Both the position numbers and the translations under genes were made by a program. Shown here piece by piece: positions 39,980 through 50,500 of a DNA stretch of 64,000 bases. Origin of the DNA: Deinococcus humi (GTDB lineage: Bacteria > Deinococcota > Deinococci > Deinococcales > Deinococcaceae); contig NZ_JACHFL010000014.1 of NCBI RefSeq assembly GCF_014201875.1, positions 1 through 64,000 on the forward strand, written 5' to 3'. The notes beneath the pieces were generated by a model, which worked only from the letters and a program-made list of their open reading frames with translations, was not told the origin of the DNA and made no database searches. Numbering within the stretch: the first letter of the stretch is position 1; each line of letters starts with the position of its first letter.

Positions 39980-40456
39980 ATGACCCAGTTGCCCCCCACC
40001 GCTGAAGACCTGGCCCAGGGCAGGGCGTACGTCGCCCCCGGCGTGACCGTTTACTACGATGCCCGCCGCTGCGTGCATGTCGCGAACTGCGTTCGCGGAC
40101 TGCCGGAGGTCTTCGATACCGCCCAGCGTCCGTGGATTCAGCCGTGGCAGGCTCCTGCCGAGCGCGTGGTGGCGGTGGTTCGCACCTGTCCCACCGGGGC
40201 CCTGCACTACGCGCTGGAAGCCAGTGAACCTGAGAGGCCAGCCGATCCCACCACCGTCCGCCCCATCCCGGATGGCCCGCTGGTGGTGTCCGGCAACCTG
40301 AGCCTTCAAACGCCAGGGGGCGAGGTGAGGGAGGTGCGCGCCGCACTGTGCCGCTGTGGTGCGAGCGGCAATAAACCCTTCTGCGACGGCACGCACCTCA
40401 AGATCGGCTGGAAGAGTGGTGAGGCCCCGACCGTCAGTGGGGAAACGGGCAGGTAA
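39980..40456 (+). CDS. Fer4_19 plus CDGSH double iron-sulfur protein
   Basis: 158 residues with two cluster sites. The N-terminal half (about 25-75) is a divergent mono-cluster ferredoxin: [22 protein letters not shown] and later RTCPTGAL. The C-terminal half (about 95-150) has the CDGSH iron-sulfur motif [17 protein letters not shown], which binds a labile 2Fe-2S cluster with three Cys and one His. Such fusions are cytosolic redox or cluster-sensing proteins of unknown partner. deoA follows 8 nt later, with its own -10 box overlapping this gene's stop. Confidence 0.9.
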   Translation: MTQLPPTAEDLAQGRAYVAPGVTVYYDARRCVHVANCVRGLPEVFDTAQRPWIQPWQAPAERVVAVVRTCPTGALHYALEASEPERPADPTTVRPIPDGPLVVSGNLSLQTPGGEVREVRAALCRCGASGNKPFCDGTHLKIGWKSGEAPTVSGETGR

Positions 40457-40459
40457 ACT
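40454..40459 (+). promoter_or_regulatory. -10 box of a leaderless promoter (deoA)
   Basis: TAAACT lies 5 nt before ATG 40465; its first three bases are the stop codon of the preceding gene. Confidence 0.6.
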
Positions 40460-40464
40460 GCCGC

Positions 40465-41778
40465 ATGACCTCCTCCTCTGCCTTCAATGTTCCCGATCTC
40501 ATCCGCAAGAAACGCGACGGTGAAGAGCATTCCCGTGCCGAACTTGAAGCCCTGGTGCTGGGCTACACGCGCGGCGAGGTGCCCGACTACCAGATCAGCG
40601 CGTGGCTGATGGCCGTGTACCTCAGGGGCATGGTCGCGCAGGAGACGGCGGACCTGACGGCGGTGATGGCCGCCAGCGGTGACCAGATGGATCTGGGTGG
40701 CCTGCCGCGCACCGTGGACAAGCACAGCACGGGGGGTGTGGGCGACAAGACCAGCCTGATCCTGACGCCCATGCTGGCGGCGCTGGGCCTGACGGTGGCC
40801 AAGATGAGCGGGCGCGGCCTGGCCCATACGGGCGGCACCATCGACAAGCTCGAAAGTTTTCCTGGCTGGACCTCCGAACTGTCCGAGGACCGCTTTATCG
40901 CGCAGGCGCACGACATCGGTCTCGCGCTGGTGGGGCAGAGCCGGGACCTGGCCCCCGCCGACGGCAAACTGTACGCCCTGCGCGACGTGACGGCCACGGT
41001 GGACTGTCTGCCGCTGATCGCTTCCTCGATCATGAGCAAGAAACTGGCCTCTGGCGCGCACACCGTGGTGCTGGACGTGAAGGTGGGGGCGGGGGCGTTC
41101 ATGAAAACCCTCGACGACGGGCGGGCGCTGGCCCGCGCGATGGTGGACATCGGCACCCGCGCTGGACGGCAGGTGCGCGCCGTGCTGACTGATATGGACA
41201 CCCCGCTGGGTCATCTGGCCGGCAACAGCCTGGAAGTGCACGAAGCCTTGGCTACCCTGCGCGGCGAGGGGCCGCAGGACCTGACCGAGCTGTGTGTGGC
41301 CCTGGCCGTGGAGGCGCTGGCGGCCTACGGTGAGGACGAGGCGGTGGCAGAGACCCGTGCCCGCGCCACGCTCCACGACGGCTCGGCACTGGCGAAGTTC
41401 CGCGCTTTCGTGACGGCGCAGGGCGGCGATGGGACGCTGGTGGACGATCCGTCCCTGCTGGATGTGGCTCCCGGACGCGCCGAGATCACCGCGTCCTCGG
41501 CTGGATTTGTGGACCGCATTGACGCCCTAAGCGTGGGCCGCGCGGTGCTGGCCCTGGGCGGTGGACGCGAGCGCAAGGGCGAGACCATCGATCACGGCGT
41601 CGGCGTGGAACTGGTCAGGAAACCGGGTGAGGCAGTGGCGTCAGGGGAAACGGTGCTGCGCCTGTATCACCGTGACGGGCGGGGGCTGGAGACCGCCCAG
41701 CGCCTGTTGACCGAGGGCCTGAGTATTGCGGAGACGGCGCCAGTGTCAGAAAAACTGATTCTGGACCGGGTGTTCTAG
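40465..41778 (+). CDS. deoA: thymidine/pyrimidine-nucleoside phosphorylase
   Basis: Phosphorolysis of (deoxy)pyrimidine nucleosides to base and sugar-1-phosphate, a salvage reaction. 437 residues, normal length. Family signature: [25 protein letters not shown] (about 83-107), [22 protein letters not shown] (about 112-133), [28 protein letters not shown] (about 171-198). The C-terminal alpha/beta domain is complete. Whether it prefers thymidine or uridine cannot be read from sequence. The name pdp is an alternative. Confidence 0.94.
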   Translation: MTSSSAFNVPDLIRKKRDGEEHSRAELEALVLGYTRGEVPDYQISAWLMAVYLRGMVAQETADLTAVMAASGDQMDLGGLPRTVDKHSTGGVGDKTSLILTPMLAALGLTVAKMSGRGLAHTGGTIDKLESFPGWTSELSEDRFIAQAHDIGLALVGQSRDLAPADGKLYALRDVTATVDCLPLIASSIMSKKLASGAHTVVLDVKVGAGAFMKTLDDGRALARAMVDIGTRAGRQVRAVLTDMDTPLGHLAGNSLEVHEALATLRGEGPQDLTELCVALAVEALAAYGEDEAVAETRARATLHDGSALAKFRAFVTAQGGDGTLVDDPSLLDVAPGRAEITASSAGFVDRIDALSVGRAVLALGGGRERKGETIDHGVGVELVRKPGEAVASGETVLRLYHRDGRGLETAQRLLTEGLSIAETAPVSEKLILDRVF

Positions 41779-41829
41779 CCCCTGGAGCCCTCGGGGCAGC
41801 AACAGACCCCGAACGGCAACGTGGCCCGG

Positions 41830-42216
41830 TTACGGCAGCCGCAGCGTCTTGCAGTTCTCGCCGGGGCTCTCGGGCGCGTCCGGGCTGACGACGACGCGCT
41901 CGTCCTGGCCTACGAAGCCCTGGCAACGGGCGAGTTCACGCAGGTAGCCGGGGGTGTTGGCGTTGGCCTCGGCGTCCTGCAACACCTGCACGTCTCGCTC
42001 CAGACCCTTGACGCGGCGCTGAGCTTCCTCGGTCTGAAGGGTCCAGGTGACGCTGCGGTACCCGGCATTGATCAGCTGAAAGCTGAGCTGAACGATCCCC
42101 AGGCCGGCCAGCAGGCTGGTGAGCATCATGGTCAGGGGCAGACGGGCCAGGCGCCGCAGGCTGACGCGTCTGCGAGATGGAGAAGGGGGTGGGGGTGGGG
42201 CGGGCGCGTCGGTCAT
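41830..42216 (-). CDS. FtsB/DivIC-like septum-initiator family protein
   Basis: 128 residues from ATG 42216 (upstream codons are not credible; TATGCT lies 9 nt upstream). A proline-rich basic tail (about 1-30) is followed by one membrane segment (LTMMLTSLLAGLGIVQLSFQLI, about 34-56) and a coiled coil (TEEAQRRVKGLERDVQVLQDAEANANTPGYLRELARCQGFVGQDERVVV). The last part matches the FtsB/DivIC pattern, including the 'YLRELAR...GFVGQDERVV' segment. Such proteins link division-complex subunits. Assignment is by architecture, not close identity. Confidence 0.7.
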   Translation of the reverse strand: MTDAPAPPPPPSPSRRRVSLRRLARLPLTMMLTSLLAGLGIVQLSFQLINAGYRSVTWTLQTEEAQRRVKGLERDVQVLQDAEANANTPGYLRELARCQGFVGQDERVVVSPDAPESPGENCKTLRLP

Positions 42217-42351
42217 GCGGGTTGCAGCATAGCGCCCGGTCATGTGGGCCAGAGTGAGGCAGGCCAGGACGTTGAGGGCGTGGCCGGGCCGCTGACCTGG
42301 GGCGGGATGTTCAGCGACCGCAGCGCACATGGGCGTCAGGCCGGGGACCGC

Positions 42352-42357
42352 TACACT
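42352..42357 (+). promoter_or_regulatory. -10 box of a leaderless promoter (thioesterase)
   Basis: TACACT lies 7 nt before ATG 42365, no ribosome binding site. Confidence 0.6.
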
Positions 42358-42364
42358 ACGGGGC

Positions 42365-42826
42365 ATGACCGCTCAGCCTTCCGCTGCTCCCGCTGGCGGG
42401 CGCATTCCCGCCCTGAACTGGAACGACGCCCACCGCACCATCATCCAGCTGCGTTTCGCCGACGTGGACGCCATGGGACACGTGAACAACGCCCGCTACG
42501 CCGAGTTTCTGGAGGTGGCGCGCATGGACATGTCGGCGGCGCTGGGCATCCAGGGCGACGATGACCGTTCCATGCTGGCTCGGCTGGAACTGGACTACGT
42601 GCGCGAGATCCGGCTGGGCCAGACGGTGTTTATCGAGTCGCTGGTAGAGCGCGTGGGCCGCAGCAGCTGGACGGTGGCGGCGCGTTTCGTGGCAGATAAC
42701 GTGCCGTGCGCTTTTGCCCGTTCGGTCCAGGTGCGTGTGAATGCCGCCCACCTGCCCGAGGCGCTGCCCGAACGTTTCCGCAAGCTGGTGGGACCGTTGC
42801 TGGCCCACGGTCTCCAGGACTCATGA
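42365..42826 (+). CDS. 4HBT hot-dog acyl-CoA thioesterase
   Basis: 153 residues. FADVDAMGHVNNARYAEFLEVARMDMSAALGI is the active-site signature of the YbgC/4-hydroxybenzoyl-CoA thioesterase type, with Asp in DxDxxGHVNN. The remaining strands (LARLELDYVREIRLGQTVFIESLVERVGRSSWTVAARF) complete the fold. The acyl-CoA substrate is unknown. The stop overlaps the start of the next gene (ATGA). Confidence 0.9.
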   Translation: MTAQPSAAPAGGRIPALNWNDAHRTIIQLRFADVDAMGHVNNARYAEFLEVARMDMSAALGIQGDDDRSMLARLELDYVREIRLGQTVFIESLVERVGRSSWTVAARFVADNVPCAFARSVQVRVNAAHLPEALPERFRKLVGPLLAHGLQDS

Positions 42827-43125
42827 GCGGGCCGTCGCGAGACAGCCAGTACGATGACCGCGTGCTCTACCAGGGAGACCCCTGGGTGCGGCTGGACACC
42901 CTGCCGCGCCTGCTGGCAGAGGGCTGGCGGCGCACCCTCTGGGACGGCGGTGTGGTCAGCGTGGTCCGCACGCCCTTTCAGTGGGCGATGGGCTCCCCGG
43001 TGATTGAAATTGAGACAGGGGGCTACATGGGCGATGTGGGGCTGTACGTGCCGCAGGTGCAACTGGCTGAGGCCCTGGAACTCCTGGGCTTTGATCCAGA
43101 GGAAGCGGGCGGCGAGATACAGTGA
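42823..43125 (+). CDS. small conserved-looking protein of unknown function
   Basis: 100 residues; ATG 42823 overlaps the thioesterase stop, so translation is likely coupled. It is acidic and aromatic-rich (QYDDRVLYQGDPWVRLDTLPRLLAEGWRRTLWDGGVVSVVRTPFQWAMGSPVIEIETGGYMGDVGLYVPQ) and probably a compact alpha/beta domain. No signal peptide or membrane segment. I do not recognise a family. Confidence 0.75.
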   Translation: MSGPSRDSQYDDRVLYQGDPWVRLDTLPRLLAEGWRRTLWDGGVVSVVRTPFQWAMGSPVIEIETGGYMGDVGLYVPQVQLAEALELLGFDPEEAGGEIQ

Positions 43126-43176
43126 GCCGTTGACCGCCCTGCCCTCTCAGCTCTCGCTTCCTGATCAGGAGTCTCT

Positions 43177-44081
<905 letters not shown>

Positions 44082-44085
<4 letters not shown>

Positions 44086-44654
44086 ACAGGAAGGCTGAAA
44101 CCGCCCTGTTACGGGCGGCGGAGGCCTTTTGCCTCCCGGCGTACTCGGCGGCGGGGCGTTTTTACCATAACGCTGAGCACGTCCGTAGCGTGATGACCGC
44201 CCTGGACTCACGCGGCGTCCTGACTCCGGCGTTGGCGCTGGCTGCCTGGGGTCACGATCTGGTCTACGACGCCACGGCAGGCGACAATGAGGACCGCAGC
44301 GCGGAAGTGTTTGACGGCTGGCTGGCCTCACGGCAGGCGTCCACCGAGCTTCGGCAGGAGGTCCGGGAGCTGATTCTGGCGACGAAACACGTCGCACCCC
44401 CAGCCAGCCGCGCCGAAGCCCTGATGGTGGATGCCGATCTGGCTATTCTGGGCGCATCTGCCGCTGAATTTGATGCCTACGACACCGCTATCCGGCAGGA
44501 ATACGCGCACGTTCCCTCTTCGATCTACCGGACAGGCCGTCAAAAAGTCCTGCGCGGTTTTCTGAATCGGGAGCGCATTTATACGACGCCAGAGTTCGTG
44601 GAGCTGGAATGGCAGGCTCGGGTGAATCTGGTGAGGGTGGTGGGTCTACAGTAA
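44082..44654 (+). CDS. HD-superfamily metal-dependent phosphohydrolase
   Basis: 190 residues from GTG 44082, overlapping the kinase stop. FYHNAEHVRSVMTAL, LAAWGHDLVYD and a downstream Asp (MVDADLAILGASAAEFDAYDTAIRQEYAHV) make the predicted HD metal site. It resembles the family of small HD proteins often called 'predicted metal-dependent HD superfamily phosphohydrolase'; the substrate is not known. Coupling to the ROK kinase may only reflect packing. Confidence 0.87.
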
Positions 44655-44739
44655 CGGGCCAGGTGGTCTGGTGATCCCTGCTTAAGCTTTGTGATTTCTG
44701 GAGGCCCAAAAGCTGGGGCGCGGCTGAGTGACATGACAT

Positions 44740-44769
44740 CATCGGCTGGCCCTGCAGGGTCAGCCGATG
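44740..44769. repeat. 30-bp near-perfect palindrome between convergent genes
   Basis: CATCGGCTG (44740-44748) pairs with CAGCCGATG (44761-44769), and the inner 12 nt (44749-44760) also self-pair apart from one G-T. It lies in the 173-nt gap between the HD gene (plus) and the subtilase gene (minus). There is no T run, so it is not a classic terminator; it may be a bidirectional processing site or repeat. Confidence 0.6.
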
Positions 44770-44827
44770 GTTCTGGAGGCCGGAAGATGCCGAAAGCTAA
44801 AGCTTCGGTCGGGACAACCCTGGCAGG

Positions 44828-45961
44828 TTATCTGACTTTTTGCAGGAATGCCTGAGCGTTCACCACGCCATTACCCATAACATCGCTGGCGCCATTGCTC
44901 AGAGCGAGGTTGGCACTTTTGATGTCGGTTGCCGTGGCATTCAACTGAAGTGCGAGCTGACCCCTGAAGGCCTTTTGATAAGACTCACCCAGGGCCAGGG
45001 CCAACGTACCGCTCAGGACCGGTGTAGCGAACGAGGTGCCACTGACCAGGGCATAGTTCCCCCCAGGAACGGCGGTGGCGAGAGCCACTCCCGGCGCAGT
45101 GAGTTCCAGGGCACTTCCGTAATTGGACCAGCTGGCCAGGCTCCGGTCGCTGTTCACTGCCCCAGCATTGACAGCGTACTGACCGAGCACGTTCTTCATG
45201 GTGGAGTTGCGCGCCGGGTACGCGATTCGCTGGACGCCCTCATTGCCCACCGCGAGGGTCACATAGATGCCCTGAGCGGCGGCGCGGGCCAGCGCCAGAC
45301 TGAGATCACTATCAACACTGGAGACAGCAGAGACGTTGATGACCTGCGCGCCCTGTTGAATAGCCCAGTCGACGCCAGCAGCGAGGTCTGCCACGGTTCC
45401 CTCGCCATCTGCATTCAGGGCGCGGATGGGCAGGATTCTCGCTCCCGGAGCAACCTGCAAGATCAGACTGGCAACCGCCGTTCCGTGCCCGTACATGGCG
45501 CTGGTGGCCGTGCGAACGTCCGTGGGATTGGTGTCCCGTCCAACGAAGTCGTACCAGGTGCCAGGAGCCGTCAAACGATTGGAAAAGACAGGATGGGACA
45601 GATCAAGGCCGGTGTCGACCACGGCCACGATAACGTCCTTGCCCAGTTGCGGCGCCAGAGCCTGGGCTTCACTCAGGTGAATGAGATTCCAGGCGGCAAT
45701 GTTTTCACTGAACGTATTCAGGGCACCACCGGGGACGGTACTGGCATCCCGACTCGTGGCCCAGGCCCCAATCCTCCCTGTGGCCCAGGCACCAATCCGG
45801 CCAGTGGCAGCGGCCAGCTTCATCACCGGTGGAGTTTCGGTGGCCTGAGCCTGCAGGGTGCTTCCATGCTCTGACGGGTTGGCTGTGCTGAGTGGCGTGG
45901 TTCCACACGCAGCCAGCAAGGCACCAGTCAACAAGGGAAGGAAATAACGTATGTGCTTCAT
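44828..45961 (-). CDS. subtilisin-like serine protease lipoprotein (S8)
   Basis: 377 residues from ATG 45961 with GGAG upstream. Lipoprotein signal (LLTGALLAAC, Cys about 19). No long propeptide; instead about residues 50-75 hold two copies of GRIGAWAT, next to NTFSENIAAWNLIHLSEAQALAP. Then the S8 catalytic domain: Asp in VAVVDTGLDLSHP, His in YGHGTAVASL, the oxyanion Asn in VGNEG, and Ser in SGTSFATPVLSG. All three catalytic residues are present, so it should be active at the cell envelope. It follows its paralog by 12 nt. Confidence 0.93.
   Translation of the reverse strand: MKHIRYFLPLLTGALLAACGTTPLSTANPSEHGSTLQAQATETPPVMKLAAATGRIGAWATGRIGAWATSRDASTVPGGALNTFSENIAAWNLIHLSEAQALAPQLGKDVIVAVVDTGLDLSHPVFSNRLTAPGTWYDFVGRDTNPTDVRTATSAMYGHGTAVASLILQVAPGARILPIRALNADGEGTVADLAAGVDWAIQQGAQVINVSAVSSVDSDLSLALARAAAQGIYVTLAVGNEGVQRIAYPARNSTMKNVLGQYAVNAGAVNSDRSLASWSNYGSALELTAPGVALATAVPGGNYALVSGTSFATPVLSGTLALALGESYQKAFRGQLALQLNATATDIKSANLALSNGASDVMGNGVVNAQAFLQKVR
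45756..45803. repeat. 24-bp tandem repeat (2 copies) encoding WAT units in the S8 protease
   Basis: Two consecutive 24-bp units (45756-45779, 45780-45803) differing at a few positions. On the coding (minus) strand each unit encodes a GRIGAWAT-type octapeptide. Confidence 0.8.
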
Positions 45962-45973
45962 ATCTTCAGGCTC

Positions 45974-47323
45974 CTAGCGGTAAATCTTGAGGAAGGAGTA
46001 GGCATTCACAGTGCCGTAACCCAGGCCCCAGGCAAAGTTGGAATCTTTGGCTGGCGTGGCAGTCCTATTAAGATTCGTTAATATAACTGAAATCTGGCTG
46101 GCGGTGGTAGGGGTCAGCCCGGTAGACAGGGCGAGGGTCACGATGCCCGAGACTACCGGTGCGGAAAACGAGGTGCCGCTCACACTGGCCAGCTGCGAAC
46201 CTGGGAAAGCAGTGACGATGTTCTCACCGGGCGCCGTTATCTCCAGATTCGGGCCATACGTACTGAAGCTGGACTTCAGGAAATTTAAGCCCACGCTGCC
46301 TACGCCCACTGAACCCGTACCCTGGGTGGTGGTGGTGTCGGCGGTCAGGGCCGGATAGAGGACCCTGGTATCGCCGGTGTTACCGGACGCACAGATCACG
46401 GCCACGCCCTTGTAAACGGCATTCTTAATGGCGGTATTCAGGGTGTACGATGAGCTGGTGCTGCCCAGGCTGAGGTTGATGACTCTGGCGCCCCGCTCAA
46501 CGGCATAGTCAATCGCGCTGGCGATTGTACTGGTGTCACCGTCGCCGTTGGCATCCAGCACCCGGATGGGCAGGAGGGTGGCTTTGGGAGCGACCTGCAG
46601 AAGAATGTTGGCGGTGGCAGTGCCGTGCCCGTAACCGTTGGACAACCCGCTACTGCTACCGTTCACTTCCTGAGGAAGATTGTCGCCATCGAGATAATCC
46701 CTGGCATTGAGGGTGTCTATTTTGCCGCGGAAAGCCGGGTGGTTCAGGTCAAGCCCGGTGTCGAGCACAGCCACCTTCACGCCCTGACCCAGTTCTGGGA
46801 CCAGTGCATGCGCCTCGCTGAGCTGGATTAGATTCCAGGCTGAAATATTTTCTGTGAACGTCGTGGCAATGGGCGTTCCGCCGGTAGCCCAGCTGCTGTA
46901 GCCCGTTGCCCAGGTGCTGAAGCCAGTGGCCCAGGTGCCGAAGCCGGAGGCCCAGGTGCCGTACCCCTGTTCGCTGATCGTGTAGGCCTTGGTACTGAGC
47001 TCAACCGGGGCGCTGTCGTAACCGCCTTTGGTGGCATGGTTGTTGGCAACAATGGCGCTGCCCAGTTCAGGTCGATAGGCGACGATGTACCCACCATACA
47101 TTTTGACCAGGCTGGCCTTGGATACACCCGTTGAGATGCTCAGGGTATGCAGGTATTTATAGTCCTTGGGCAGGCCCATGGTGTTGGTGACCGCCTGAGG
47201 CGTCAGCGTTGCCTGACTGTTTTGTGGCTGCAATGGCTGACTGCCACAGGACGTCAGCAGGGCCACAGTCAGCGTGGCTGCGGTAAGACAGAAATAGAAC
47301 TGCTTTCGGGCTTGATTGACCAT
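45974..47323 (-). CDS. subtilisin-like serine protease lipoprotein (S8), WAT-repeat type
   Basis: 449 residues from ATG 47323 (CAGGAG just upstream). Lipobox LLTSC at about 26. An I9-like pro-region of about 90 residues contains LSISTGVSKASLVKMYGG and is followed by four near-identical heptads ending WAT (about residues 120-147), then ENISAWNLIQLSEAHALVPELG, which is shared with the neighbouring protease. Catalytic Asp (VLDTGLDLNHP), His (GYGHGTATAN), Asn (ASGNTGD) and Ser (SGTSFSAPVVSG) are present. The WAT segment is unusual for S8 enzymes and may form a folding or binding patch. It is first in a two-gene unit. Confidence 0.93.
   Translation of the reverse strand: MVNQARKQFYFCLTAATLTVALLTSCGSQPLQPQNSQATLTPQAVTNTMGLPKDYKYLHTLSISTGVSKASLVKMYGGYIVAYRPELGSAIVANNHATKGGYDSAPVELSTKAYTISEQGYGTWASGFGTWATGFSTWATGYSSWATGGTPIATTFTENISAWNLIQLSEAHALVPELGQGVKVAVLDTGLDLNHPAFRGKIDTLNARDYLDGDNLPQEVNGSSSGLSNGYGHGTATANILLQVAPKATLLPIRVLDANGDGDTSTIASAIDYAVERGARVINLSLGSTSSSYTLNTAIKNAVYKGVAVICASGNTGDTRVLYPALTADTTTTQGTGSVGVGSVGLNFLKSSFSTYGPNLEITAPGENIVTAFPGSQLASVSGTSFSAPVVSGIVTLALSTGLTPTTASQISVILTNLNRTATPAKDSNFAWGLGYGTVNAYSFLKIYR
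46883..46966. repeat. 21-bp tandem repeat (4 copies) encoding WAT heptads
   Basis: Four consecutive 21-bp units: 46883-46903, 46904-46924, 46925-46945 and 46946-46966. Differences lie mostly at synonymous or conservative positions, so the heptad is kept at protein level. Confidence 0.85.
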
Positions 47324-47556
47324 AGGAGCTCCTGGCATGAATAACGGCAGGTTGTTACTAGATCCACAACAGCGAGCAAGACGTCAGCAAAAAGCGCGCT
47401 GTGAACTAATTAACAGCTTGCCCAGAAACTCTTACAGCCCTCTTTTCTAATTGTTTAATGAAGATCAATACGGCGTCGCATCAGCCTGACTGGTTAAGGC
47501 GGGGCCAATGAGGGTCTTAGGTGCGCACCACGGGCTCCTGCCCACCTGGAGCAGGC
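47324..47556. other. Intergenic region upstream of the subtilases
   Basis: No gene is visible in these 233 nt. The part nearest the subtilase is AT-rich (about 47400-47470), as expected for a minus-strand promoter, but I cannot pick a -35/-10 pair with confidence. No good terminator for the 47557 gene is seen. Confidence 0.5.
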
Positions 47557-50500
47557 TCAGGACACGACGCAATTGCGCTGCCTTTTGGCCTCGTAGAGTT
47601 TTTCGTCTGCCTCTGACACCAGGCGCTCGAAGTTCGGCAGACCTTCATTGGTGGCCACCCCCAGTGAGAGGGTGACCGAGAGACCTGGGACAATCGCGGC
47701 CCAGTCCGTCTCCTCAATAGCGGCTCGCAGACGCTGTGCTATAGCGGCGGCCTCGGAGAGGGGAGTATCCGGCAGCACCAGCACAAATTCCTCGCCGCCA
47801 TAGCGCCCTGGGACATCCGAATCACGGCAGATGTCCCGCAGCAGGGCCCCCAGCTGTCGCAGCACCTCGTCCCCAACGGGATGGGAGAAACGGTCGTTGA
47901 CCCGTTTGAAGTGGTCCACATCAAGCATGATGAGTGACAGGACACGACCTGCCGCATGGTGTTGCTCGAATTCACGCGCCAGAATCTCCTCGATGTGGCT
48001 GCGATTAAAGACTCCGCTCAGGCTGTCCTCGCGCAACTGTCGTTCCATCAGGAGGGATTGCTCTTGCAAGACTGCCACCAGTGCGCTCTTCTCCCTGTTG
48101 GCCTGCTCCAGCGCCACATTGGCACTCGCCAGTTCGACAGAACGTAATTTGTAAAGCCTCGCCTCAGACTCGGCCCGGTCTACCTCGTACTGCACCATCA
48201 GAGCGCGGTTTTTCAGGGCCAGCTCTTCCTCCAGTACTTGACGCTGAATTTCCCGCTCTCGTTCCAGGTGGGTCATGGCACGTTCCAGATCGCCGCGGCG
48301 TTTGTGAAGGAGCGTGAGTTTGTGGTGGGTCAGAACGGCAAGTTCTTGCCAGTCAAACTGTTCACACTGGGTCAGCACCTGTTCGTACAGGCCCCACGCC
48401 TCCTGAATGGCCCCACCGGTTTCCAGATTCGACGCGGAATACAGCTGAATCCACGCCAGGGGCTCTGGCATATTCAGTTGCGGTGTCTGTAAAAGCGCCA
48501 GCGCCTGGTGGTGCAGCGCGGCGGCCCGCACCGACTGTGCCTGTCCATCAAGTGCTCGGGCGACCACCGAGATGGACAGCGCCTGATGAAGAATGTCGCC
48601 CATCCTCGCACTGAGCTGAGCAGCCCGTTCTCCCCAGGTCTGGGCCTCTGCAAACTGCTCCAACTCCTGATAAACGTCGGCCATACTGTACAGACAGGCC
48701 ACCTGCGCCGATTCATTGCCTGCCTTCTCAAAGATTTCGTGGGCCTGCTGATAGTACGAGAGGGCCTTGTCAAAGTCTTTCATGCGCGAGGAAACCACCA
48801 CGCCCAGATTCATCAGGGCGCTGGCCTCACCGGCCAGGTCATCCAGCCGTCTGGAGAGTTCCATAGCCTCGAGGAGGCATTCGATGGCCCGTTGCGTGTT
48901 GTAGATGACGCGGTAAACATTCCCCAGCAGATTTTTGCAATCGCGTTCTAGGGTCAGGTCTTCGCAGGCCTGCGCGATATTTACAGCCTGATCCAGCTTG
49001 TTCAGCGCAGCCTTGAATTCGGACTGCAGAATGTCGTGAAAACCCAAGGTGCGCAGGGCGTAAGCCAACCCCAGAGGATGATCATGTTGCTCGGAGATCT
49101 GGTGCGCCTCGCGCGCGTCCCTGAGGCTCTCGCCCGGCTCGGCCCGTCGCTTCTGCCAGGCCGCCGCATTCAGAGCGTCCACGTGCTGGATGACATGCGC
49201 AGGCAGGGTGGGCCTGACGTCCAGCGGAGCGTCGGAAGGGGGGAGCAGCTCTGAGGGTTCCAGGTTCTGTACGCCCCCATTGGACGGGGCCTGGGCATCG
49301 GTGTGAAAAGAGCCAGCAATTGTACCGAGAAACACTTCAACCAGGTAAGGGTCGAAGTGTTTGCCCGACTGCTGGGCGATTTCCCGCCAGGCGTCTTCCC
49401 TGGACCAGGCTTTCTTGTAAGGCCGTTCGGTGGTCAGGGCATCCCAGACATCGACGATGGCCACGATCCTGCCTGTCAGCGGAATGTTGTCACCTTGCAG
49501 ACCCTGGGGATAGCCGCTGCCGTCCCAGCGCTCATGGTGCGTCAAGGCAATTTCCTCGGCCATTCTCATCAGGTCCGATTGACCGCCTTCAAGCACACGC
49601 GCCCCGATAGTCGTGTGATGCTTCATGATCGTGAATTCTTCGGCGGTCAGTCTCTCGGACTTGAGTAAGACAACATCGGGCACGCCGATCTTCCCGATGT
49701 CGTGCAACCGTGAGGCAAGCCGAATCAAGTCCACCTCGGCGGCGGGCAGCCCGATGGCCTGCGCCAGCGAAGCCGCAAGTTGAGAGACCCGTTGTGTGTG
49801 GCTGCCCGTCTTGTCGTCTCGGTATTCGCCGACCAGACCCAGGCGCGTGATGATCTCGCGCTGGGCCTGTTCCAGATCGGCTGTCCGCTTTTGAACCTCC
49901 TGCTCGGCTTCATTCCGGGCTTGCTGCGAGGTCAGATTCATCAGGCGATAGGTTTCCGCCTGGTGCTTGGCCCGTTCCACTTCCAGCTGGGTGGTCAGGC
50001 TTAGAAAGGTGTCCTGCCGGTCCTGGGCGTGCAGGGCCCGTTCAAGGCTGAGTGCTTGTCTGAAGTGCAGAGTGGCCTGATCGAAGCGCCCCAGACGCTG
50101 CAAGACCTCCCCAAGGTGTTCGTGAATCTCTAGCGCGGCGCGTTCACTGCCGCTTTGCTGCGCACATGCGAGGGCCAGCTCAAAGTGAGCCGCCGCCTGC
50201 TCAAGCTGGCCACCCTCTGTCTGCAGGCGTGCCAGATGGACCAGGGCATTCTGCTCACTGGGCAGCGCCCCCAGAATCCTGGACAGGTTCAGCGCCTGCT
50301 CGAACGTTTCAAGGGCCAGTGCCGGCTGGCCCAGACCGACATAGACCTGCCCCAGGTTGTCCAGGATTTCGGCCTCGTTGTATCGGCGCCCATTTGCCTG
50401 GGCCAGCCGGAGGGCCTGGAGCAGCAGCCGCAGCGCCTCCCTGTCGTGTCCACGGTCTCGGGCGACCAGGCCCATCCCGGTTAGCCCAGCGATTTCATTG

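Noticed and set aside
41779..41829. Terminator between deoA and the FtsB-like gene
   Set aside because: Only a 5-bp stem is visible and there is no T run on either strand.
44771..44820. Second inverted repeat (CCGAA...TTCGG) next to the 30-bp palindrome as a terminator of the subtilase gene
   Set aside because: Only five pairs and no T run on the minus strand.
46883..46966. CRISPR-like array
   Set aside because: The 21-bp units are in-frame coding repeats with no spacers.
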